Below, piece by piece: positions 35,790 to 44,195 of a DNA stretch of 64,000 bases; position 1 is the first letter of the stretch, and every line of letters begins with the position of its first letter. Location of the stretch: contig NZ_JADPKS010000135.1 of assembly GCF_023074175.1 (NCBI RefSeq), forward strand, positions 48,607 to 112,606. Reading direction: 5' to 3'. The position numbers and the translations under genes were made by a program. Source of the DNA: Bradyrhizobium sp. 139 (GTDB lineage Bacteria; Pseudomonadota; Alphaproteobacteria; Rhizobiales; Xanthobacteraceae). Below the pieces are notes generated by a model, which ran no database searches, was not told the origin of the DNA, and saw only the letters and a list, made by a program, of their open reading frames with translations.

Positions 35790-37097
35790 ATGATCCCCCG
35801 CTATACCCGTCCCGAAATGGCCTCGATCTGGGAGCCGCAGACCCGGTTCAAGATCTGGTTCGAGATCGAGGCGCATGCGGCCGACGCGCTGGCCGAGCTC
35901 GGGACCATCCCCAAGGAAGCCGCCAAGACGGTCTGGGCGAGAGCCGGGAACGCCACCTTCGACGTTGCCCGCATCGACGAGATCGAGCGCGAGACCAAGC
36001 ACGACGTCATCGCCTTCCTGACCCACCTTGCCGAGATCGTCGGCCCCGAGGCACGCTTCGTGCACCAGGGCATGACGTCCTCCGACGTGCTCGACACCTG
36101 CCTCAACGTGCAGCTCACCCGCGCCGCCGACCTGCTGCTAGCCGATCTCGACAAAGTGCTGGCAGCGCTGAAGAGGCGCGCTTTCGAGCACAAGATGACG
36201 CCGACCATCGGCCGCAGCCACGGCATCCACGCTGAGCCGGTCACCTTCGGCCTCAAGCTCGCTTATGCCTACGCCGAATTCTCGCGCGCCAGGGAACGCC
36301 TGATCGCCGCGCGGAAAGAGGTCGCGACCTGCGCTATCTCCGGCGCCGTCGGCACCTTCGCGCAGATCGATCCGCGCGTCGAAGAGCATGTGGCGAAAGC
36401 CATGGGTCTCGTCCCCGAGCCGATCTCTACTCAGGTCATTCCGCGCGACCGGCACGCGATGTATTTCTCCACGCTTGGCGTAATCGCCTCCTCCGTCGAG
36501 CGTCTCGCGGTCGAGATCCGCCACATGCAGCGTACCGAAGTGCTGGAAGCCGAAGAGTTCTTCTCCGAAGGACAAAAGGGCTCGTCCGCGATGCCGCATA
36601 AGCGCAACCCGGTGCTGTCGGAAAACCTCACCGGCCTCTCCCGCATGGTGCGCGCCTATGTGACGCCGGCGCTGGAAAACGTCGTGCTCTGGCACGAGCG
36701 CGACATCTCGCACTCCTCCGCCGAGCGCATGATGGGTCCGGACGCAACCGTAACGCTCGACTTCGCGCTGGTGCGTCTCGCCGGCCTGATCGACAAGCTG
36801 CTGGTCTATCCCGCCAACATGCAGAAGAACCTCGACCGTCTCGGCGGTCTCGTGCACTCCCAGCGCGTGCTGCTGGCGCTGACGCAGAAAGGCGCGAGCC
36901 GCGAGGACGCCTACAAGCTGGTGCAGCGCAACGCCATGCCGGTCTGGCGCGGCGAAGGCGATTTCCTCCAGCTCCTCAAGAAAGACGCCGAGGTGAAGAA
37001 ATATCTCTCCGACGCCGAGATCGAGGAGCAGTTCGACCTCGGCTATCACCTCAAGCACGTCGACACGATCTTCAAGCGCGTGTTCGGGGAAGCATAG
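35790..37097 (+). CDS. purB: Adenylosuccinate lyase
   Basis: A 435-aa enzyme of the fumarase/aspartase superfamily. It cleaves SAICAR to AICAR and adenylosuccinate to AMP in purine synthesis. Start at MIPRYTRPEMASIWEPQTRF, the typical alphaproteobacterial PurB N-terminus. Motifs are FVHQGMTSSDVLDTCLNVQL, TIGRSHGIHAEPVTFGLKLA and signature SSAMPHKRNPVLSENLTGL (about residues 262-280). Confidence 0.96.
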   Translation: MIPRYTRPEMASIWEPQTRFKIWFEIEAHAADALAELGTIPKEAAKTVWARAGNATFDVARIDEIERETKHDVIAFLTHLAEIVGPEARFVHQGMTSSDVLDTCLNVQLTRAADLLLADLDKVLAALKRRAFEHKMTPTIGRSHGIHAEPVTFGLKLAYAYAEFSRARERLIAARKEVATCAISGAVGTFAQIDPRVEEHVAKAMGLVPEPISTQVIPRDRHAMYFSTLGVIASSVERLAVEIRHMQRTEVLEAEEFFSEGQKGSSAMPHKRNPVLSENLTGLSRMVRAYVTPALENVVLWHERDISHSSAERMMGPDATVTLDFALVRLAGLIDKLLVYPANMQKNLDRLGGLVHSQRVLLALTQKGASREDAYKLVQRNAMPVWRGEGDFLQLLKKDAEVKKYLSDAEIEEQFDLGYHLKHVDTIFKRVFGEA

Positions 37098-37099
37098 GC

Positions 37100-37217
37100 T
37101 CGTAGGGTGGGTTGGCCCTGGGGCTGCGCGAAGCGCAGTCCGCTGGCATAACCCACCACTTCTGTCTCCGCGAAAACCAACGAGGTGGGTTACGATTCGC
37201 TGACCCGCCCTACGAAC
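37100..37217. repeat. CGTAGGGTGGGTT-type palindromic repeat after purB
   Basis: Nested inverted repeats: CGTAGGGTGGGTT at the left pairs with ACCCGCCCTACG at the right, with inner AACCCACC and GGTGGGTTA arms. It is a common intergenic repeat style in bradyrhizobia and fills most of the purB to M20-peptidase gap. Confidence 0.7.
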
Positions 37218-37245
37218 TGCAGCAAAACAAAAACGGATCCCCCTC

Positions 37246-38418
37246 ATGCCCATCGTCAACCGCGTTGCCGCCCTCTCCGACGAAATGGCCGCCTGGCGCC
37301 ATGACTTCCACGAGAACCCGGAGCTGCAATACGACGTCCATCGCACCGCCGGCATCGTCGCCGACAAGCTTCGCGAGTTCGGCTGCGACGAGGTGGTGAC
37401 GGGCATTGGCCGCACCGGCGTGGTCGGCGTGATCCGCGGCCGCAAATCGGCCTCCGGCAAGACCATTGGCCTGCGCGCCGACATGGACGCGCTGCCAATC
37501 ATGGAGACGTCAGGCGTCGCCTACGCCTCCAAGGTCCCCGGCAAGATGCATGCTTGCGGCCATGACGGCCACACCGCCATGCTGCTCGGCGCCGCCAAAT
37601 ATCTCGCCGAGACGCGCAATTTCGACGGCACGGCGGTCGTGATCTTCCAGCCCGCGGAAGAAGGCGGCGGTGGCGGCAAGGCGATGGTCGAGGACGGGCT
37701 GATGACGCGCTGGAACATCCAGGAGGTCTATGGCATGCACAACATGCCGGGCCTGCCCGAGGGCCATTTCGCAACCACGCCCGGCGCGATGCTCGCCTCC
37801 TCCGACAACATCCAGATCACGGTCCACGGCAAGGGCGGCCACGCCGGTGCGGGTCCGCATAAGTCGATCGACAGCGTGCTGATCGGCGCGCAGATCGTGG
37901 GCGCGCTGCAATCGATCGTCGCGCGCAACGTCGATCCGCTGAAGTCCGCCGTCATCTCGATCACGCAATTCCACTCCGGCACGGCCTTCAACATCATCCC
38001 GGAGATCGCCGAGCTCGGCGGCACCGTGCGCACGCTCGATCCCGAGGTGCGCGATCTCGTCGAGCGCCGCATCGGCGAGGTCGCCGAGAGCGTCGCCCGT
38101 GCCTATGGCGGTTCGGCCGAGACCAAATACACGCGGATGTATCCGGTGACGATGAACCATGCGCGCGAAGCCGGCCTTGCGGCCGACGTCGCCCGCGACA
38201 TCGTCGGCGCCGAGCGCGTCAACGACAAGTTCATTCCCATGATGGGCGCCGAAGACTTTTCCTTCATGCTGGAAGCACGCCCCGGCGCGATGATCCTGGT
38301 CGGCATGGGCGACGGCAACGAGTGCCATCACCCGGCCTACGTCTTCAACGACAACATCCTGGGCCACGGCGCATCATATTGGGTGCGGCTGGTCGAAACG
38401 CGGATGCCGGCGGGTTGA
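37246..38418 (+). CDS. M20-family amidohydrolase (hippurate hydrolase-like)
   Basis: A 390-aa metalloamidase of the M20D/AbgA/HipO type. Visible metal ligands and motifs are WRHDFHENPELQYDVHRTA, GLRADMDALPIMET, MHACGHDGHTAMLLGAAKYL (Cys-Gly-His, about 103-108), FQPAEEGGGGGKAMVEDGL (Glu pair) and GAEDFSFMLEARPGA near the C-terminus. It hydrolyses N-acyl or N-aroyl amino acids or similar amides. It stands alone after the repeat. Confidence 0.92.
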   Translation: MPIVNRVAALSDEMAAWRHDFHENPELQYDVHRTAGIVADKLREFGCDEVVTGIGRTGVVGVIRGRKSASGKTIGLRADMDALPIMETSGVAYASKVPGKMHACGHDGHTAMLLGAAKYLAETRNFDGTAVVIFQPAEEGGGGGKAMVEDGLMTRWNIQEVYGMHNMPGLPEGHFATTPGAMLASSDNIQITVHGKGGHAGAGPHKSIDSVLIGAQIVGALQSIVARNVDPLKSAVISITQFHSGTAFNIIPEIAELGGTVRTLDPEVRDLVERRIGEVAESVARAYGGSAETKYTRMYPVTMNHAREAGLAADVARDIVGAERVNDKFIPMMGAEDFSFMLEARPGAMILVGMGDGNECHHPAYVFNDNILGHGASYWVRLVETRMPAG

Positions 38419-38438
38419 TTGATCGTGGGCGCGGGCCC

Positions 38439-40271
38439 TTAGTTGCAAACCTCGACAGCATTCTGGCCGGCGACGCCGGCGCCCGCGCCACCGGTTCCCG
38501 GCCCAGCAGTCGGGGTCACCAATCTGCATCCCGAACGAACCGGACGACAGCCGGCCGAGCTGCAAATGACTTGGCCCGACGAGCGGGCCTGCTGACTCGC
38601 CGGTGAGGCTTCCTTCTGTTGACGATCGGAATCGCGCTTCTGCGCGTCGTCCCGTCTCGCAACCGGCTTCTCCGGCGTCTTGTCGCATTCATTGTCGTCG
38701 TTGACGCGATCACCAGCGCGGCAGGTGATCTTTACGCAGGCATCGCCATCAGCCCTGAAGCCGCGCTCGCAAACCAGCGGACAAACACGTCCGGGCTTGG
38801 CCTTCAGCGCGTCGAGCACATCCGCATTCGCAAGGTTCGCGTCGAATCTGGTCCCGGCGTGTTTATTGAACAGCGTCAACGAGCGTTGCGCCGTCTCGCC
38901 CCAATCACTCTCCGGTCCAGCCTTCATGCAGCCCACGCGGCGCAATTCAAGCTGAACGGATCTGGAGAGATCGCCCGGTGACGGGGAGCTCGGCGGCGGC
39001 GACAGGGCCGCGACCTTCTTGCTCTCGGCATCGGCGCTCTGTTTGTCCGCAGCCTGCTTCGCCACAGCTTCAGCCGCCGCCTTCTCGATCGCCTGCTTCT
39101 CCGCGAGCGCCTTCGCCGCCGCCGCCTCGGCTACCTTGCGCTCGCGTTCGGCTGTCTCAGCCTTTGCCTGCTCGATCTGCTTTTGCTTTTCCGCGGCGAT
39201 CCGCGCATCTTCGGCGGCTTTGGCGGCAGCCGCGGCTCTTTCCAGCTCCGCTTTCTGGGCACGTTCAGCGGCGAGCTTCACCTTGTCCTGCTCGGCCAAC
39301 CGCGCCTTTTCCGTCGCCGCCGTGCGCTCCTCTTCCGCGGCAATCTTCTTCAACTGCACGCGGGCGAGGTTGGCGTAAAAGCCATCCGGATAGGTCTGGA
39401 GAAATGCTTCCCAGGCTTCACGCAGGCCGGCCTGAAGGGCAAGCTCGTAGTCCCGGCGTACACTGTCCTGTGGATTTGCCTGCGGGCCCGCAGCCGCCGG
39501 CCTTGCCGGCACCAGCGTCACGTCGTCGCCGCCGAGCGAGCCATAGACATAGGGCTCCTGCTTGTAGCCGGTATTCTTCAGCACGTCGTCGCGGACAAAA
39601 CCGAACGCCTTGCGCAGATCGAGTCCCGGCTTCGGCAGATGATCGGTCAACGCGACCGCAAACGGGCTGTTGCGGGAATCGCCATCCGAAGCCGTCGAGC
39701 CTGCCTTGGCCGCGAACGCGATCATCGTGTTCGGGCTGGTCGGCTCGACCTTCGCGAGCCCTCGCCCGATCGCGCGCGAGGCCACCGTGCGCTTCATGGT
39801 CTTGGCGAAAGGGTTGTCGCGGCAGGCATCGAGAATGACGAGACGAAGCTGCTTGGCCGGTTCGACCGCATACAGCGCACGGTCGAGGGCGATGGTCTCG
39901 TCGAGGACGTCGCCGTCGGTTTCCAGCATGGCATCGGTCGGAACGAGGTAGTTGTTGCCGTCAAGCTCGATGCCGTGGCCCGCATAGTAGATCACCGCCA
40001 TGTCGGCATCGCGCGTCCTGGCTGCGAACTCGCGCAGCATGCGCCGCATTTCGCTGGCATTGAGGTCCAGCTTGATGTCGACGGAATCAAAGCCGGCGTT
40101 CCTGAACATGGCGCCGACCAGCCCAGCGTCGTTCACCGGGTTCGCGAGCCGCGGCGCGTTCTTGTAGGCGGAATTGCCGATCACGAGCGCAACGCGCCTC
40201 TCGGCATGTGCAGGTCTGCAACCCAGCCAAACGGCAAAAATCAACATCCCAAGAAATCGAACGATATTCAT
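38439..40271 (-). CDS. Secreted caspase-family (C14) protein, third of three tandem paralogues
   Basis: A 610-aa exported protein. Signal peptide MNIVRFLGMLIFAVWLGCRP, cleavage near AHA-ERR. The caspase domain covers about 25-245: ALVIGNSAYKNAPRLANPVN, His99 in YYAGHG and Cys150 in LDACRDNPF, so the catalytic dyad is intact. A conserved linker (VYGSLGGDDV) leads to an Ala/Lys/Glu-rich coiled coil (about 310-440). A PG-binding-like segment (VQLELRRVGC...LTLFNKHAG) and a Cys-rich tail ending VEVCN follow. Start is 42 bp after the preceding paralogue's stop; probably one operon. Confidence 0.88.
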   Translation of the reverse strand: MNIVRFLGMLIFAVWLGCRPAHAERRVALVIGNSAYKNAPRLANPVNDAGLVGAMFRNAGFDSVDIKLDLNASEMRRMLREFAARTRDADMAVIYYAGHGIELDGNNYLVPTDAMLETDGDVLDETIALDRALYAVEPAKQLRLVILDACRDNPFAKTMKRTVASRAIGRGLAKVEPTSPNTMIAFAAKAGSTASDGDSRNSPFAVALTDHLPKPGLDLRKAFGFVRDDVLKNTGYKQEPYVYGSLGGDDVTLVPARPAAAGPQANPQDSVRRDYELALQAGLREAWEAFLQTYPDGFYANLARVQLKKIAAEEERTAATEKARLAEQDKVKLAAERAQKAELERAAAAAKAAEDARIAAEKQKQIEQAKAETAERERKVAEAAAAKALAEKQAIEKAAAEAVAKQAADKQSADAESKKVAALSPPPSSPSPGDLSRSVQLELRRVGCMKAGPESDWGETAQRSLTLFNKHAGTRFDANLANADVLDALKAKPGRVCPLVCERGFRADGDACVKITCRAGDRVNDDNECDKTPEKPVARRDDAQKRDSDRQQKEASPASQQARSSGQVICSSAGCRPVRSGCRLVTPTAGPGTGGAGAGVAGQNAVEVCN

Positions 40272-40313
40272 CCAGATCGCCTAGCCTTATACAGGCAAGT
40301 TTCCATCACAAGT

Positions 40314-42212
40314 CTAATTGCAGACCTCAAAGTTGCCGCCGGTTGCAACATTCGAACTGACCCTTCCTGGGATGGTCCCGCTCACAAGCCGACATCCCTT
40401 TTGCACCGGACGGCAGCCTGTCGAGCTGCAAATGATCTGCCCGCTCGCCTCGGGCTTGGCGGGCGAAGATTCGGTTGCCTTCCGCTCAGCGTCGCGTCTT
40501 GAGGAGTTCTCGCGCGTCGCGACCGGCTTCTTCTCCTGAATCTTCTCGCACTCGTTGTCGTCACCGACGCGATAGCCGGCGCGGCAGGCGATCTTCGCGC
40601 ATTGATCGCCGTCGGCCTTGAAGCCGAAATTGCATATAAGCGGGCAGACACGTCCCGGCTTCGCCTTCAGCGCATCGAGCGCGTCGACGCTCGCAAGCTT
40701 CACGTCGAACTGGGTGCCGGCATATTTATTGAACAGCGTCAGCGAGCGCTGTGCGGCCGAACTCCATTCCCCGTCCGCAGCCGAGGCAAGACAACCGACG
40801 CGGCGCAATTCGCTCTGCACGGATTTCGCCAGATCAGCTGCCGACACATTGGATGTCGGCGCCGGCGCGAGGGCTGCCACTTTCTGGCTCCCGGCCTCCG
40901 GTATCTGGCGATCGGCTGTCTGCTTGGCGGTCTGCTCGGCTGACGCCTTCTCCGCGGCTTGTCTGGCGGCGAGCTCGGCTTTGGCCTTCTCCGCCGCCTG
41001 CTTCTCGGCCTGCGCTTTGGCGGCGGCGGCCTCGGCCACTTTGCGCTGCTGCTCGGCCGCCTCTGTCCTCGCCTGCTCGATCTGCTTCTGCTTCTCGGCC
41101 GCGATCCGCGCCTCTTCGGCGGTCTTCGCGGCCGCGGCCGCTTTGTCCTGCTCGACTTTCTGGGCGCGTTCGGCAACGAGCCTTGTCTTCTCCTGCTCGG
41201 CCGCCTTGGCCTTTTGTTCAGCCGACGCGCGCGTCTCCTCGGCGCCGATCTTGTTCAACTGGCCCTTGGCGAGATTCGCATAGAACCCCTCAGGATATTG
41301 CGCCAGGAACGCTTCCCAGCCGTCCCGCGTGCCGAGCTGGAGCGCGAGTTCATAGTCTCGCCTGAGCTCAGACTGCGGATTGGGTTGCGGGCCGGTCGCA
41401 ACCGGCTTGGCAGGAACGAGCGGCACGTCATCGCCGCCCAGCGAGCCATATACGAAGGGTTCCTGCTTGTTGGCAGTGCTCTTTAGCACGTCATCGCGCA
41501 CGAAGCCGAACGCTTTGCGCAGGTCCAGGCCGGGCTTTGGCAGATGGTCCGCGAGAGCCGTGGCGAACGGGCTGTTCCGGGAGTCGCCATCCGACGCCGT
41601 CGAGCCCGCCTTGGCCGCAAACGCGATCATCGTATTCGGGCTGGTCGGCTCGACCTTGGCAAGGCCGCGGCCGATTGCACGTGAGGCCACCGTACGCTTC
41701 ATCGTCTTTGAGAAAGGGTTGTCGCGGCACGCATCGAGGATGACGAGCCGAAGCTGTTTGGCAGGCTCGATGCTGACCAGCACGCGATCAATCGGCAACG
41801 CCTCGTCGTAGACGTCGGTATCGGTCTCGAGCGCTGCATCGATCGGAATCAGGTAGTTGGTGCCGTCCACCTCGAGACCGTGGCCCGCGTAGTAGACGAT
41901 CGCGACATCGGCGTCTCGCGTCCGCGCGCCGAACTCGCGCAGCGCCTTGCGCATTTCGGGCGCGTTCAAGTCCTGCCTGACGTCGACCGTGTCGAAGCCT
42001 GACCTCTTCAACATGCCGCCGATCAAGGCCGCGTCGTTGACGGGATTGCCCAGCTTGGGCGCACTCTTGTAGGCGGAATTGCCGATCACGAGCGCAACGC
42101 GCTTGTCGGCGAGCGCCGGGCTGCAGCCCAGCCAGCTTGCGACAACGGAGCCGACAAGAGCTGTGAGCGCGATGGCCGAAGTCCGAAAGCGATGCTTCAT
42201 CATCAATTGCAT
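40314..42212 (-). CDS. Secreted caspase-family (C14) protein, second of three tandem paralogues
   Basis: A 632-aa exported protein. Signal peptide within the first 36 residues (ALTALVGSVVASWLGCSPAL, cleavage near ALA-DKR). Caspase domain with His111 (YYAGHG) and Cys162 (LDACRDNPF). A long coiled coil (KAKAAEQEKTRLVAERAQKV; AEKQKQIEQARTEAAEQQRK) precedes the PG-binding-like segment and a Cys-rich tail ending FEVCN. The first ATG overlaps the upstream paralogue's stop by 10 bases; a second ATG forms a TGATG stop-start junction, indicating coupled translation. Confidence 0.88.
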   Translation of the reverse strand: MQLMMKHRFRTSAIALTALVGSVVASWLGCSPALADKRVALVIGNSAYKSAPKLGNPVNDAALIGGMLKRSGFDTVDVRQDLNAPEMRKALREFGARTRDADVAIVYYAGHGLEVDGTNYLIPIDAALETDTDVYDEALPIDRVLVSIEPAKQLRLVILDACRDNPFSKTMKRTVASRAIGRGLAKVEPTSPNTMIAFAAKAGSTASDGDSRNSPFATALADHLPKPGLDLRKAFGFVRDDVLKSTANKQEPFVYGSLGGDDVPLVPAKPVATGPQPNPQSELRRDYELALQLGTRDGWEAFLAQYPEGFYANLAKGQLNKIGAEETRASAEQKAKAAEQEKTRLVAERAQKVEQDKAAAAAKTAEEARIAAEKQKQIEQARTEAAEQQRKVAEAAAAKAQAEKQAAEKAKAELAARQAAEKASAEQTAKQTADRQIPEAGSQKVAALAPAPTSNVSAADLAKSVQSELRRVGCLASAADGEWSSAAQRSLTLFNKYAGTQFDVKLASVDALDALKAKPGRVCPLICNFGFKADGDQCAKIACRAGYRVGDDNECEKIQEKKPVATRENSSRRDAERKATESSPAKPEASGQIICSSTGCRPVQKGCRLVSGTIPGRVSSNVATGGNFEVCN

Positions 42213-44053
42213 ATTTCGGCCGGTATCTTAACCGTAGGAGTGGCCGGATGATTGGCCGTTCCGAGCCGGCATCCCTTGGCAATCGGCCTGCATCCGGCGT
42301 TGTTGCAGATCATCTGCCCCGAGGCCTGCGGCGTCGATGGAGCCGCCTCCGTTTGTTTTCGATCCGCGTCGCGCCTCCGGGAATCCTCGCGTGTCGCGAC
42401 CGGCTTCTTCTCTTGGATCTTCTCGCACTCGTTGTCGTCACCGACGTGATAGCCGGCGCGGCAGGTGATCTTCACGCATTGATCGCCGTCGGCCTTGAAA
42501 CCGAAATTGCACACGAGCGGGCACACCCGTCCCGGCTTCGCCTTCAGCGCATCGAGGGCATCGACGCTCGCAAGCTTCACGTCGAACTGGGTGCCGGCAT
42601 ATTTGTTGAACAGTGACAGCGAGCGCTGCGATGCGGCGCTCCAGTCGCCGTCGGAAGCGGCGGACAGGCAGCCGACGCGGCGCAATTCGCTCTGCACGGA
42701 TCTGGCCAGATCGACCGCCGACAAGGTGGATGTCGGCGCGGGCGAGAGGGCAGCCACTTTCTGGCTCTCGGCCTCCGGGATCTGCCGGTCGGCTGTCGGC
42801 TTTGCGGCCTGCTCGGCTGACGCCCTGTCCGCAGCCTGCCGGGCGGCAAGCTCGGCCTTGGCCTTCTCCGCCGCCTGCTTCTCGGCCTGTGCTTTCGCAG
42901 CGGCAGTCTCGGCCACCTTGCGCTGCTGCTCGGCCGCATCAGTCCGCGCCTGCTCGATCTGCTTTTGCTTCTCCGCTGCGATCCGCGCCTCTTCGGCGAC
43001 CTTCGCCGCCGCAGCCGCCTTGTCCTGCTCGGCCTTCTGGGCGCGTTCGGCAACGAGCCTCGTCTTCTCCTGCTCGGCCGCCTTCGCCTTTTGCTCGGCG
43101 GCCGCGCGCGTCTCCTCGGCTCCGATCTTGTTCAACTGGCCCTTGGCCAGATTGGCGTAGAAGCCCTCCGGATACGCCGTCAAAAATGCTTCCCAGCCGT
43201 CGCGCGTGGCGAGCTGAAGCGCAAGCTCGTAATCTCTGCGAAGCGCATCCTGCGGGTTGGCCTGCGGACCGGTCGTGGCCGGCTTGACGGCGACTAGCGG
43301 CACGTCGTCGCCGCCCAGCGAGCCGTAGACGTAGGGCTCCTGCTTGTAGCCCGTGCTCTTGAGCACGTCGTCGCGCACGAAGCCGAAAGCCTTGCGCAGG
43401 TCGAGGCCCGGCTTCGGCAGGTGCTCGACCAAAGCGACGGCGAACGGGCTGTTCTTGGAATCACCGTCAGACGCGGTCGAACCGGCCTTTGCCGCGAACG
43501 CAATCATGGTGTTGGGGCTGGTCGGCTCGACCTTTGCCAACCCGCGTCCGATCGCGCGCGACGCCAGCGTGCGCTTCATGGTTTTGGAAAACGGATTGTC
43601 GCGGCACGCGTCCAAGATGATCAGGCGCAGCTGCTTGGCCGGCTCCACCGCGAACAGCGCGCGCTCCACCGGGATGGTCTCGTCAAGAACGTCGCCATCG
43701 GTCTCGAGCGTCGCGTCGGTCGGAATGAGATAGTTGGTGCCGTCGAGCTCGATGCCATGCCCGGCGTAATAGATCACCGCCATTTCCGCATCGCGCGTCC
43801 TGCCGGCAAACTCACGCAACATGCGCCGCATCTCGCTGGCACTGAGATCCAGCCTGACGTCGACGGAATCGAAGCCGGCCTTCTTGAACATGCCGCCGAC
43901 TAGGGTGGCATCGTTCACGGGATTGCCGAGCTTGGGCGCGCTCTTGTAGGCGGAATTGCCGATCACAAGCGCCACCCGCCGGTCGGCATGCGCCGGTCCG
44001 GAGGTAAGGCCAATGGCAAATATCAATAAAGCAAATAGCCGAAACGGAATCAC
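42203..44053 (-). CDS. Secreted caspase-family (C14) protein, first of three tandem paralogues
   Basis: A 616-aa exported protein and first gene of the triplet. Signal peptide MIPFRLFALLIFAIGLTSGP, cleavage AHA-DRR. The caspase domain has His99 (YYAGHG) and Cys150 (LDACRDNPF). A coiled coil (AAAKVAEEARIAAEKQKQIE) is followed by the PG-binding-like segment (VQSELRRVGCLSAASDGDWS) and Cys-rich tail (VCPLVCNFGFKADGDQCVKI) ending AEICN. Very close to the second copy in sequence. The three copies share operon arrangement, export signal and intact dyads; substrates unknown. Confidence 0.88.
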   Translation of the reverse strand: MIPFRLFALLIFAIGLTSGPAHADRRVALVIGNSAYKSAPKLGNPVNDATLVGGMFKKAGFDSVDVRLDLSASEMRRMLREFAGRTRDAEMAVIYYAGHGIELDGTNYLIPTDATLETDGDVLDETIPVERALFAVEPAKQLRLIILDACRDNPFSKTMKRTLASRAIGRGLAKVEPTSPNTMIAFAAKAGSTASDGDSKNSPFAVALVEHLPKPGLDLRKAFGFVRDDVLKSTGYKQEPYVYGSLGGDDVPLVAVKPATTGPQANPQDALRRDYELALQLATRDGWEAFLTAYPEGFYANLAKGQLNKIGAEETRAAAEQKAKAAEQEKTRLVAERAQKAEQDKAAAAAKVAEEARIAAEKQKQIEQARTDAAEQQRKVAETAAAKAQAEKQAAEKAKAELAARQAADRASAEQAAKPTADRQIPEAESQKVAALSPAPTSTLSAVDLARSVQSELRRVGCLSAASDGDWSAASQRSLSLFNKYAGTQFDVKLASVDALDALKAKPGRVCPLVCNFGFKADGDQCVKITCRAGYHVGDDNECEKIQEKKPVATREDSRRRDADRKQTEAAPSTPQASGQMICNNAGCRPIAKGCRLGTANHPATPTVKIPAEICN

Positions 44054-44195
44054 TTGCGTCCCCCCGGATGCAATTCCATGAGACTATTCCGAGCATCGCC
44101 GGTTGCCAAATCCTCCTATGTGATGCCGATCACATAAAGCCTCGGGACGGCTCTATTTCGGTGCGGCGAAGCGTCGCTCCCTGTCGCGTGGAGCC

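Noticed and set aside
38439..44053. Triplicated sequence considered as an assembly artefact or repeat expansion
   Set aside because: The three copies differ throughout, especially in signal peptides, coiled coils and tails, so they are diverged paralogues, not duplicated reads.
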